Shown here: one piece after another, positions 12,459-18,940 of the stretch | Layout: every line of letters begins with the position of its first letter | Position numbering within the stretch: the first letter of the stretch is position 1 | Source of the DNA: a virus | DNA: 41,906 bases | Virus record (IMG/VR): IMGVR_UViG_3300046674_000102 | Location: 1 to 41,906 of that record | Direction: 5' to 3' (one strand) | The notes under the pieces: generated by a model | Databases searched by the model: none | The model's input: the letters and a program-made list of their open reading frames with translations, nothing else | Told to the model about the DNA's origin: nothing | Program-made: the position numbers and the translations under genes

Positions 12459-13948
12459 GCCAGCGCCGCCCATGCCGCCTCTTCCCTGTCTACTGCCGCC
12501 ATGTCATCCGCTGCCGGGTCTTCTACTTCGACCTTCGCCCGGTCACCCGTGGGGGTACTTCTGCCACCTGCCGGCCACAGCCTGACCACGTATCCCATGG
12601 TGTCCATCATGTCTGCCGCTGAGCCGCTCTCAAGGTCATCAGCGACCGTACGGCCAGTGTCCCGCTCTTCCCAGCGCCCAGGTTCGTCAGGAAGCTGAGC
12701 CAGCACACCACGGCGCGCGATCAGAGCCTTCATCTGACTGCGGAATCGTGTCTCATCCTCTTCACCGTCATAGAGCCCTAGTTCCCGGTCGTCCCTGAGC
12801 CTGGCAATGGTCGCTTCCACCTGGTCCCGTTCAGCGCTGTGATCAGTACCGCCTACCCAGACGCTCTCAGTCACACGCATGGTGCCGAACTTTTCCCGTA
12901 GCTCCGAGTTGACCCACGGCTCAAGCTCATCAAGGCGGATGTACGGTGCCGGCCTGTGGCGTAGCTCATTCGGACGGGCGCACTTAAAGGCCACGCGGCC
13001 ATGAGTGACCGTGTTGGTCATGTTGAAGCCACAGACACCACACTTCAGGAAGGGTTGCAGCCAGTGTGAGTCATGGCGCTTCCGGCGCTTCGACCCTTCC
13101 AGCTTGTCTAGCGCTGCCTGTAGCTCACCCCACTCAGACAGGCTCAGGACCGGCGGGAAGACCTCAAGGGGCATGCCATTATCACCACAGCGCACACGGC
13201 CGTCAGGAAGGCGCTGGTGGCCGATTAGCTGGGGGTTACGAAGCACCTGACGCACGGCATTCCCGCGCCAATAGGTCTCCTTAGCACCGTTCTTCTTGGC
13301 TGTAGCCCCCCGCTCCCGTGACGTCTGGACCTTCTTTTCGTTCAGCCAGATAGCCAACTGGGTGGATGAGTAGCCGTCATCAACCACCTTGCTGACCATG
13401 TGCTTGATGATCGGCACGGCTTGCTTGTCCCTGACCAGGATGCGCCCCTTGCCAGACGGGTGAGTCGCTGTTGTGACTCCGAAGGGGAACCGGCCACCTA
13501 CGAACTTGCCCTCAGCCAGAAGAGACCGGCGCGCGTCTAGCGACCGCTCCTTGATCATGTCCCGCTCAAGGCGTGCGAAGACGGCAATGATCTCCGCCAT
13601 GGCACGGCCGATAGGGCTACTCAGGTCCATGGGCTCAGTGACGGACGTCATGCTCACCTTGGCAGCCTGGCAGCGCTCCATCAGGTCAGCGAACGCCACT
13701 GTGCTACGGGCCAGCCGGTCAATCTTGTAAAAGACAATCGCGTTATATCGCGACAGATCCTTGAGCATCTGGCGCATTCGTGGTCGGTCGTCAGGGTCCA
13801 CAGCGCCGCTGACACCTTCGTCCGCGAAGACCTCAACCACTGTCCATCCACGCTGCTTGCACAGCTCCTGACAGTGGGCAATCTGCCTGGCGACGCTGGT
13901 AGTAGCCTCAGTGACACGGCTGATTCGGGCATAGATAGCCACTCGCAT
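12455..13948 (-). CDS. int: Large serine integrase
   Basis: A 497-residue site-specific recombinase. The N-terminal resolvase domain (about 2-140) has YARIS with catalytic Ser10, RQIAHCQELCKQRGW, the YKIDRLARS motif and SSPIGRAMAEIIAVFARLE. A recombinase domain follows, then a zinc-ribbon domain (CGVCGFN and FKC) and a C-terminal coiled-coil-like region. This is the phiC31/Bxb1 class that integrates phage DNA at attP x attB without host factors. The ATG at 13946-13948 follows AGGAGGGG; an upstream in-frame start adds unlikely sequence. It is the fifth gene of the leftward unit driven from about 15.55 kb, behind a strong hairpin, and is followed by a coupled zinc-ribbon gene. Confidence 0.96.
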   Translation of the reverse strand: MRVAIYARISRVTEATTSVARQIAHCQELCKQRGWTVVEVFADEGVSGAVDPDDRPRMRQMLKDLSRYNAIVFYKIDRLARSTVAFADLMERCQAAKVSMTSVTEPMDLSSPIGRAMAEIIAVFARLERDMIKERSLDARRSLLAEGKFVGGRFPFGVTTATHPSGKGRILVRDKQAVPIIKHMVSKVVDDGYSSTQLAIWLNEKKVQTSRERGATAKKNGAKETYWRGNAVRQVLRNPQLIGHQRLPDGRVRCGDNGMPLEVFPPVLSLSEWGELQAALDKLEGSKRRKRHDSHWLQPFLKCGVCGFNMTNTVTHGRVAFKCARPNELRHRPAPYIRLDELEPWVNSELREKFGTMRVTESVWVGGTDHSAERDQVEATIARLRDDRELGLYDGEEDETRFRSQMKALIARRGVLAQLPDEPGRWEERDTGRTVADDLESGSAADMMDTMGYVVRLWPAGGRSTPTGDRAKVEVEDPAADDMAAVDREEAAWAALA

Positions 13949-14034
13949 GGGGCCCCCCTCCTGACGGTTGTGGGTCCCTACACTACGCCTGGCCGTACTG
14001 TCGTTAGTCACAGCGAAGAGGCTAGCAGACGCAA

Positions 14035-14079
14035 GTGCGCCCCTTCCAGAGCCGGCCGGCATCACAGGAAGGGGCGCAC
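14035..14079 (-). terminator. Strong hairpin upstream of the integrase
   Basis: A 13-bp perfect inverted repeat (gtgcgccccttcc/ggaaggggcgcac) with a 19-base loop lies nine bases after the stop at 14088. It would end or attenuate the transcript from 15.5 kb before the integrase, so integrase may have partly independent control. Confidence 0.75.
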
Positions 14080-14087
14080 ATGGTTGT

Positions 14088-14309
14088 TCAGCTTGCTACT
14101 GGTGTAGACCTGCCTTCAACGACTGCCAGCCGGTACAGGCCCCATAACCGCTGCCCCTCTTCACACCCCTCCGTAGGGTCAGCCCCAGCAAGGCAGCCGG
14201 CACAGGGTGCTGCTTCGTGGACGCTACGGGGCTGTGCATGGTCCAGCCACGCTGTAAAGGTGATCCACGGAGCCCCCAAGACGACGTCTTCCGGGGGCAG
14301 GGCCGTCAC
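14088..14309 (-). CDS. Small hypothetical protein with CxxC
   Basis: A 73-residue protein starting at GTG 14307-14309, overlapping the previous stop as GTGA. It contains FTAWLDHAQPRSVHEAAPCAG followed by CLAG and CEEG, a possible small metal site, and two Trp residues. No family was recognised. It is the last gene before the hairpin at 14035-14079. Confidence 0.72.
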   Translation of the reverse strand: MTALPPEDVVLGAPWITFTAWLDHAQPRSVHEAAPCAGCLAGADPTEGCEEGQRLWGLYRLAVVEGRSTPVAS

Positions 14310-14632
14310 GTTGTCACCTCTGCCATGAGCTGTGCGTATAGTTCCGCCTGGCGGTCAACTTCGATCACTAGGCGTGCCCATGACTCAGCGCTGACAGTGT
14401 TGTCCAGCGCTTCGTACGTCCCCCCTTCGAACAACTCAGGGTGATCATCTACCAGCCCCAGGACATCCCAGGGCGCTGTTGCGTACCACTGGGCCGGATC
14501 GCACTGCCGGACACTCTCCGAACGGAAGAAACCCCATCCGGGTGGCAGACTTGCGGTCGCTTGCGCCTGCCCCGGCATGGGGTCTGGTGCAGCGACATTC
14601 TCAACGCAGAAGCGTTGTCCGCTGGCGGTCAT
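14306..14632 (-). CDS. Hypothetical protein of the lysogeny-side operon
   Basis: A 108-residue protein. ATG at 14630-14632 was chosen because AGGA lies nine bases upstream; an in-frame GTG at 14668 is the alternative. It is acidic, with tryptophans in a central PPGWGFFRSESVRQCDPAQWY segment and a helical C-terminus (ESWARLVIEVDRQAELYAQL). No DNA-binding motif is evident. It overlaps the next gene by GTGA. Confidence 0.68.
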   Translation of the reverse strand: MTASGQRFCVENVAAPDPMPGQAQATASLPPGWGFFRSESVRQCDPAQWYATAPWDVLGLVDDHPELFEGGTYEALDNTVSAESWARLVIEVDRQAELYAQLMAEVTT

Positions 14633-14696
14633 GTTCGATTGTCCTAACTCAACGTCAGGCCCGGTCACTCCGGACCAGGTGAGCTAGCGTACGCCC

Positions 14697-14885
14697 TCAG
14701 TCACTCACCGTGTAGGTGGTATGACCGACTTTCACCGATCCGTGGCCACTCTCAAGGGCTGTGGCACCATGGGCCGCTTCCTGACTCAGGGTGTCCTTAC
14801 AGAGGTGATGCCAGCCTTCGGACATTTCACGAAGGCGCTCAGTCAACTCAGCGCGGGTGCCTGTCTCTTGCATGGGTGTGGTCAT
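14697..14885 (-). CDS. Small hypothetical protein
   Basis: A 62-residue protein (MTTPMQETGTRAELTERLRE) with a helical charged N-terminal half and a polar C-terminus ending HTTYTVSD. The ribosome site is weak. It lies 18 bp after the gene at 14904. Function is unknown. Confidence 0.6.
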   Translation of the reverse strand: MTTPMQETGTRAELTERLREMSEGWHHLCKDTLSQEAAHGATALESGHGSVKVGHTTYTVSD

Positions 14886-14903
14886 GCAGGCAGGTTACCG
14901 GCG

Positions 14904-15485
14904 TCATGCGCTGCGAAGGCCGTACAGGTCCGGCAATGAGCCTTCGTGGGGCACGTCTTCCTTGTGGCGCGCATGAGGCGCCGGCTGGCTCGGTATGGCG
15001 TTGAGCCTCTTCCCTGATGCGGCACGCCTCTTATCCAGATCACAGGCAATCGGCAGGCCGTACCGGGCCTCAAAACGCTTCTCTTCGTAGTACTGGCCCG
15101 TCCGTAGGTAGTACGTACGGATGGCCTCCTTCCAGCCACTCAGGTACTCAGCCGCGCGGTGGTAGTCCCTGAGGTCTACTGACCACTCCCACTCGCGCAT
15201 CCCGACCATGAGCCCCGTGGTTACTTCCCAGGCGCATATGCGGAACCTGTCTCCTATGCAGTTGCGCAGTAGGACACGTGTAACCGTCCGGCCATACGTG
15301 TGCACCAGTGATTCACACTCACTGTCACTGTATGCGTACTCCCGGGCCAGATCGCCCGGGTATGTCGCCGATTCGCCCCATGACCACCCACCAGCCGGTA
15401 GCGGGACCGGCACAGCGAGCGTAAGACGAATGTGCGGCATTGGTGCAAGATCCACAGAACTGATCATGACGTGCCATCCCCCCAT
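14904..15485 (-). CDS. First gene of the integrase-side operon, unknown function
   Basis: A 193-residue protein whose ATG (15483-15485) overlaps the stop of a 9-codon leader ORF as TGATG; a GTG at 15497 is also possible. The N-terminus looks beta-rich (MPHIRLTLAVPVPLPAGGW). The middle is Tyr/Trp-rich (MREWEWSVDLRDYHRAAEYL, then KEAIRTYYLRTGQYYEEKRF) and the C-terminus basic. No helix-turn-helix was recognised, although its place directly behind the only canonical host-type promoter makes it a candidate lysogeny regulator. That role is unproven. Confidence 0.68.
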   Translation of the reverse strand: MGGWHVMISSVDLAPMPHIRLTLAVPVPLPAGGWSWGESATYPGDLAREYAYSDSECESLVHTYGRTVTRVLLRNCIGDRFRICAWEVTTGLMVGMREWEWSVDLRDYHRAAEYLSGWKEAIRTYYLRTGQYYEEKRFEARYGLPIACDLDKRRAASGKRLNAIPSQPAPHARHKEDVPHEGSLPDLYGLRSA

Positions 15486-15514
15486 CAAACCTGACACTCC
15501 GTTGCGTCACTCAT
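15485..15514 (-). CDS. Possible 9-residue leader peptide
   Basis: ATG at 15512-15514 opens a frame encoding MSDATECQV and stops with TGA that overlaps the next ATG (TGATG). It would begin about ten bases from the expected transcript start and has no ribosome site. It could control translation of the downstream gene, or be chance. Confidence 0.3.
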   Translation of the reverse strand: MSDATECQV

Positions 15515-15532
15515 GCTAAGCGGAGTGGCTGA

Positions 15533-15561
15533 ATCCTTTGCTTATTCATGGGGGGTGTCAA
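15533..15561 (-). promoter_or_regulatory. Canonical host-type promoter for the integrase-side operon
   Basis: On the minus strand TTGACA (15556-15561) is followed by a 17-base spacer and AAGGAT (15533-15538). This is close to the consensus for the main Streptomyces sigma factor (TTGACA/TAGGAT) and points into the gene at 15485. It is the best bacterial promoter seen in the window. Confidence 0.75.
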
Positions 15562-15710
15562 TACATCTTGTGTCTGTTCTGTAAAGAACTTCACACACCC
15601 CTTGCCTAGCGCTGAGTGACCAGCCGCGCGCCTAAGGTTACTTCGAACGGCTGTGCGAAGCAATGGCATATGCCGCTGACACGTACACGTCAGGACAAGG
15701 CAAAAGAAAA

Positions 15711-15738
15711 AGCCCCCAGTCCCGAAGGGCCAGGGGCT
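15711..15738 (-). terminator. Terminator of the early region
   Basis: A stem (agcccc/ggggct, inner gccct/aggg) is followed on the minus strand by TTTTTCTTTT. It lies directly after the last early gene (stop at 15749) and separates early genes from the integrase-side promoter. Confidence 0.88.
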
Positions 15739-15748
15739 CATCTGTGGG

Positions 15749-15967
15749 TCACGAATGCTTGGGACTGGGCAGCGGGCTCCGCCATCCTTCCCGGTCCGTA
15801 TTGGGCTCCCAGCGGGCCGGCTCAGGAGTGACTACCGGGCACAGGTTCGGGCAGTCGTTCAGGGTCGGGGCCTGGGCCGGCGAAGCGGCAATCACAGTGC
15901 CCATTAGGCAGGCGGCTACGCCAGTGACCACGGTCCCGGCACCAACGGCTATGGCACGAAGGCTCAC
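15749..15967 (-). CDS. Small secreted or membrane-anchored protein
   Basis: A 72-residue protein starting at GTG 15965-15967 (GTGA overlap with the previous stop). A basic N-terminus and a hydrophobic segment end at SPAQA, a good signal peptidase site. The mature region has CPNLC and is proline-rich. It could be exported, or anchored if uncleaved. It is the last gene before the terminator. Role unknown. Confidence 0.68.
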   Translation of the reverse strand: MSLRAIAVGAGTVVTGVAACLMGTVIAASPAQAPTLNDCPNLCPVVTPEPARWEPNTDREGWRSPLPSPKHS

Positions 15968-16224
15968 GAGGGCTTCACTCCCAGAATTTCGGTCTTGCGC
16001 TCTTTGGTGCCCGGCGCACTCTCCCACCAGGAAGCCGGGTCAGCGTCGTCAAGGGCGGAGTCAATGCCCTTCCGCAGCACGTCGGCCCAGTAGTGCGGCA
16101 CACGGATGATCTTGACGATGCCGCCCCGGGTCTCCACCAGGACTGCCGCGTACGCAAAGCCTTCGTCCCCGTCTTCCATGGTGACGCTGATCACGCGCTT
16201 GATGGTCTCCGTCAGGCCAGTCAT
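15964..16224 (-). CDS. Small hypothetical protein
   Basis: An 86-residue protein. ATG 16222-16224 was chosen because GGGGAGG lies seven bases upstream. The sequence MTGLTETIKRVISVTMEDGD followed by AAVLVETRGGIVKIIRVPHYW looks like an alpha/beta mini-domain. No family was recognised. It is coupled to the secreted-protein gene. Confidence 0.7.
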   Translation of the reverse strand: MTGLTETIKRVISVTMEDGDEGFAYAAVLVETRGGIVKIIRVPHYWADVLRKGIDSALDDADPASWWESAPGTKERKTEILGVKPS

Positions 16225-16259
16225 CGCGTTGCCTCCCCTAGTCGCTGTGTAAAGCCCCA

Positions 16260-16282
16260 GGGGCCGGAATCGAACCGGCCCC
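16260..16282 (-). terminator. Hairpin that mimics a tRNA T arm
   Basis: A perfect 8-bp stem (ggggccgg/ccggcccc) encloses loop TTCGATT when read on the minus strand, exactly like a T-psi-C arm. The rest of a tRNA is absent and a gene ends at 16294, so this is likely a terminator or attenuator, or a tRNA fragment. Confidence 0.55.
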
Positions 16283-16293
16283 ATACCGCCTGG

Positions 16294-16533
16294 CTACTCG
16301 ACCGGGCCAACACGCTGTATCCAGTCACGGACCGTGTGAACTCCCTTGCCGATTCGGTTCTTACCTTCGGCAGTCACGTAGTAGCCCACCGTGGCAACCC
16401 GAGTCTGGAACACGTTCCCGTTCACATCCCGGCGTGCAACGAAGAAGTCCCAGACCCTTTCACCGGCCGGTGACGCGTAGCCTCCCTGTGACTCAACGTC
16501 AGTGATCAGGGCCTGTATCGTCTTCGGGATCAT
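16294..16533 (-). CDS. Small hypothetical protein (possible winged-helix fold)
   Basis: A 79-residue protein starting MIPKTIQALITDVESQGG (ATG 16531-16533; AAGG upstream). The layout of helix, VWDFFVARRDVNGNVFQTRV strands and a C-terminal GKGVHTVRDWIQRVGPVE helix could be a small nucleic-acid-binding fold. No confident family. It lies between the deaminase and another small gene. Confidence 0.68.
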   Translation of the reverse strand: MIPKTIQALITDVESQGGYASPAGERVWDFFVARRDVNGNVFQTRVATVGYYVTAEGKNRIGKGVHTVRDWIQRVGPVE

Positions 16534-16610
16534 GTCCTGTACCTTCCTGGGGTTCCGTTCGCTTGCGAGACCAACTATGGCATGACGTAGGTGGTGCACA
16601 CAAGGGGCAA

Positions 16611-17087
16611 CTACGGTTTTGCGTAGTCCGTTTCAGGCGTGACCACCCGGGCGATGCCGGCAGCCCGTATCAGCGTCCAGCAACCCGGGCACGGCTCACG
16701 CGTGGTGTACAGGGTGCTGCCTGCAAGTTCGGCCGGCGCAGTGTGCCTGATGGCATTGCGCTCAGCGTGGTCCGCTATGCAATTGCTGTAGTCGCTGTCA
16801 GGGGCTACCGCATCCGGGCACGGCCAGCCCTTTCCGCACAGGCAGTTGTGGAGCCCCACCAGGTTGGGAAGCGGAATCCGTCCGTGAACACCCCTAGGGC
16901 AAGCACCAGCGCTAGCGCATCCGGGAACCCCAGCCGGCGCACCGTTGTAGCCCGTGCCGCGTACCTCATGCGCTGCATTGACCAGGATGGCGCCCACAGC
17001 GGAACGCGTGCAGTCAGCGCGAGTGGCCACCCATGCTGCGCCGGCCAGGAAGTAGGCATCCCAGTTCGGTCGGGTACTGCTGCTCAT
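16611..17087 (-). CDS. Deoxycytidylate (dCMP) deaminase
   Basis: A 158-residue zinc enzyme converting dCMP to dUMP, the substrate of thymidylate synthase. It has the deaminase signature: HAERNAI supplies the zinc His and proton-shuttling Glu, and EPCPGC supplies the two zinc cysteines. An inserted region has extra cysteines (CASAGAC, CLCGKGWPC), as in other phage dCMP deaminases. The ATG at 17085-17087 overlaps the previous stop (ATGA). With ThyX and the dNMP kinase it forms a dTTP supply route. Confidence 0.93.
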   Translation of the reverse strand: MSSSTRPNWDAYFLAGAAWVATRADCTRSAVGAILVNAAHEVRGTGYNGAPAGVPGCASAGACPRGVHGRIPLPNLVGLHNCLCGKGWPCPDAVAPDSDYSNCIADHAERNAIRHTAPAELAGSTLYTTREPCPGCWTLIRAAGIARVVTPETDYAKP

Positions 17088-17287
17088 ACCTCTTCAACCT
17101 GCACTTTCACGCGGAACAGCTTGACGTCCCCGCCACATGCAGGGGTCTCGTATGACACGGTCACGTGGTCTTCACCTTCGCCAACCAGCCTGATACGGCT
17201 TTGCGGTCCGTGGTCGGGGAATGTGTAACCAGGCAGCCACTCAGCCACTGTCCCCAGCGCATCGTCTCTCACGCTGTCAGCGCTCAC
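17084..17287 (-). CDS. Small hypothetical protein upstream of the dCMP deaminase
   Basis: A 67-residue acidic protein with GTG start at 17285-17287 behind GGGAG. It has a strand-rich sequence (RIRLVGEGEDHVTVSYETPACGG) and ends KVQVEEV. Its stop overlaps the deaminase start, so the two are co-translated. No family was recognised. Confidence 0.7.
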   Translation of the reverse strand: MSADSVRDDALGTVAEWLPGYTFPDHGPQSRIRLVGEGEDHVTVSYETPACGGDVKLFRVKVQVEEV

Positions 17288-17465
17288 GTGCTATCTCCCT
17301 TCGCCAGAACGCGTCTTCGCGCCGCCGTACCAGACGCCGAAACCATGCGCCCCTATCGCCTTCGTCCGCGTACCTGTGGGGGAAGATGCGACTGTTAGCG
17401 CTGACCCCCTTGGAACGCCTTCTGTGCCACCGTGCGCGCCCTGTACCGGGTACCGGGTCACTCAT
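17277..17465 (-). CDS. Small arginine-rich hypothetical protein
   Basis: A 62-residue, very basic protein (WHRRRSKGVS, RRLVRRREDAFWRREIARER) with ATG at 17463-17465 behind GGAGAG. It overlaps the start of the next gene by 11 bp. It could bind nucleic acid. It opens the unit after the ThyX terminator. Confidence 0.6.
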   Translation of the reverse strand: MSDPVPGTGRARWHRRRSKGVSANSRIFPHRYADEGDRGAWFRRLVRRREDAFWRREIARER

Positions 17466-17480
17466 GTCTCTCCTTACGCC

Positions 17481-17514
17481 AGAAGGCCCCCAGGGCGCTC
17501 CCCAGGGGCCTTCT
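17481..17514 (-). terminator. Terminator after thyX
   Basis: A 10-bp stem (agaaggcccc/ggggccttct) with a 14-base loop lies 11 bp after the ThyX stop. The arms end in a U-containing stretch on the minus strand. Confidence 0.82.
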
Positions 17515-17525
17515 CGGATGTGCGG

Positions 17526-18227
17526 TCAGCCTCCGTAGGGCTCAGTGGGAACATCCTGGAAGCTGTTTGGGGCAAGCTCACGCAAGTGGTCCAGCACCAG
17601 TCCGGCGAAGTCCCGGATCTCAGCGTCAGCGGCGACGTGCCAGCGCTTACCCAGCACATCCCGCCAGGCGCGCATGTTGCCGGTAACCACCATGTCGACG
17701 GGTGCAGCGTTCGGCAGGACAGCGCGGGCAGCTTCCCGGGCAGCCTTGTTCTTGAAGCCCCGTGCCCTGAGCCGGCGAACTAGATGCTCGTAGCACGCGA
17801 CTGCCTCAACGTACGCCTGACTAATGTCATTGATCATGGCGTAGTCGTCACCAACGGCAGGTGGCATGACAGGGCGCGTGTCACCGTAATCAACGTAGCG
17901 CTGAGACACCACGCTGAACGAAAGGTGCCGGTGCCGCGTAAGTTCCGTCAGAAGGGCGCGACTGACGTCCCGGACCAGGAAGGTGGCGGACGCGTGCTCC
18001 AAGACACTGAAGTGACCCTGACGAAGGATGTTCGCCAGATAGCCACTGTTCGTGGCGGTAGCCGAGTTGGGCCGGTCGAACGACTTGTAGCACAGCCGGC
18101 CGGAAGCCTCAGCCAGTGCGTCAGCGCCGTTCGGCTCATCCGGGCTGATCATGTCGTAGCCATAGGCTTCCCGCATGACATCCGGAAGCACTCCGGTATA
18201 GGCCAGTACATCAACCCTCATGGGCAT
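17526..18227 (-). CDS. thyX: Flavin-dependent thymidylate synthase
   Basis: A 233-residue enzyme making dTMP from dUMP with methylene-tetrahydrofolate and FAD. The defining RHR-X7-S motif is present ([14 protein letters not shown], from about residue 98), preceded by the [13 protein letters not shown] block that binds flavin. The ATG at 18225-18227 follows GGAGAGAGG; a second Met two codons later is possible. Palindrome copy 4 lies just upstream and a strong terminator just downstream, so the gene is a single-gene unit. Streptomyces hosts use ThyX as well. Confidence 0.96.
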   Translation of the reverse strand: MPMRVDVLAYTGVLPDVMREAYGYDMISPDEPNGADALAEASGRLCYKSFDRPNSATATNSGYLANILRQGHFSVLEHASATFLVRDVSRALLTELTRHRHLSFSVVSQRYVDYGDTRPVMPPAVGDDYAMINDISQAYVEAVACYEHLVRRLRARGFKNKAAREAARAVLPNAAPVDMVVTGNMRAWRDVLGKRWHVAADAEIRDFAGLVLDHLRELAPNSFQDVPTEPYGG

Positions 18228-18253
18228 TAGCCTCTCTCCATCTTGAGGATGAC

Positions 18254-18285
18254 GGGGCCACCTCCGAAAGTTCGTAGGTGGCCCC
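18254..18285. promoter_or_regulatory. 22-bp palindrome, copy 4, extended to 32 bp
   Basis: The core CACCTCCGAA, AG, TTCGTAGGTG (18259-18280) is flanked by GGGGC/GCCCC, giving near-continuous 15-bp arms. It sits between the small gene at 18290 and thyX and could act as terminator as well as operator. Confidence 0.78.
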
Positions 18286-18289
18286 AATG

Positions 18290-18451
18290 TTAGAAACCGC
18301 TGGCCAGCCACTTAGCTAGCTCAAGGACTTCATCAGGCTCAGCGTTATGGAAGCCCTGAGCCCTCAGCTCACGCGCTGCAATCCGGTAGATGTCCACCAG
18401 GTCAGCGGTAACGTCCGTAGGGGTGGGGTCCCCGGCGTCAACCTGTGCCAT
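18290..18451 (-). CDS. Small hypothetical protein
   Basis: A 53-residue acidic helical protein ([20 protein letters not shown], then [14 protein letters not shown]). The ATG at 18449-18451 overlaps the previous TAA as TAATG, so translation is coupled. No family was recognised. Confidence 0.72.
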   Translation of the reverse strand: MAQVDAGDPTPTDVTADLVDIYRIAARELRAQGFHNAEPDEVLELAKWLASGF

Positions 18452-18630
18452 TAGAGCGAAGCCAGCCGGTCAGCAACCCTCAGGTTGAACTCAAGCTCCG
18501 CAGCATCCGCGTCGCCCAGGTAGACCGTACTGATCACGTCGCCTTCCGGGTTACTGGTGGCGAACTCCGTCTTCGGCCCAGCCTCCGCCGTCTCGACTGT
18601 GTACCCGCTGCCCAGCCTGTAAGAAGCCAC
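18451..18630 (-). CDS. Small hypothetical protein
   Basis: A 59-residue protein starting at GTG 18628-18630 with CAGGAG six bases upstream. It has a strand-rich N-terminal half and an acidic helical C-terminal half (LGDADAAELEFNLRVADRL). It is the first gene behind the promoter-like motif at 18667. Confidence 0.72.
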   Translation of the reverse strand: MASYRLGSGYTVETAEAGPKTEFATSNPEGDVISTVYLGDADAAELEFNLRVADRLASL

Positions 18631-18666
18631 TGTTTTCTCCTGACGTTTCGGGTGTCTCGAAGAGGG

Positions 18667-18684
18667 GTTAGTGAGTCGAATGCC
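18667..18684 (-). promoter_or_regulatory. Promoter-like motif at the end of the HNH gene
   Basis: Minus-strand GGCATTCGACTCACTAAC. It encodes the last residues of the HNH protein (HSTH) and points to the two small genes and thyX. Confidence 0.7.
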
Positions 18685-18940
18685 AGCCGGCTGCCCACTG
18701 GGCTAGCGACAGGTCACCCTTCGCGTAGTTGCATGGGGCGCATGCCGGAATCACGTTGGACAGCACGTCACGTCCACCCCGGGCAATGGGCTTGATGTGG
18801 TCTAGGTGCTCCGCCGGTGCATCGCAGTAAGCACAAGCCCCGCCCCATCGGGCAAAGACTTCTCGACGCGAGTAGGGCGCCGCCCTGACCCGGCGCTGAG
18901 ACCAGTACAGGGCGGCATACTGCGGAAGCGGCACGCTCAC
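18668..18940 (-). CDS. HNH endonuclease (free-standing, homing type)
   Basis: A 90-residue HNH nuclease. CAYC and CAPC form the zinc pairs. EHLDHIKPIARGG followed by NVIPACAPCNYAKGD carries the catalytic His-Asn-His set. It begins at GTG 18938-18940, overlapping the sigma-like gene stop (GTGA). It closely resembles the core of the HNH protein at 25893 (CAYC...HLDH...GG...N(V)IPACA.CN..KG), so the two are probably paralogues within one genome. Confidence 0.9.
   Translation of the reverse strand: MSVPLPQYAALYWSQRRVRAAPYSRREVFARWGGACAYCDAPAEHLDHIKPIARGGRDVLSNVIPACAPCNYAKGDLSLAQWAAGWHSTH

Noticed and set aside
15512-15536. Degenerate promoter-like motif (ctaagcggagtggctgaatcc)
   Set aside because: Several core mismatches and overlap with the host-type -10 box; treated as chance.
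15511-15741. Minus-strand open frame of 76 codons upstream of the integrase-side operon
   Set aside because: It spans the terminator at 15711-15738 and the promoter at 15533-15561 and has no ribosome site or plausible composition.
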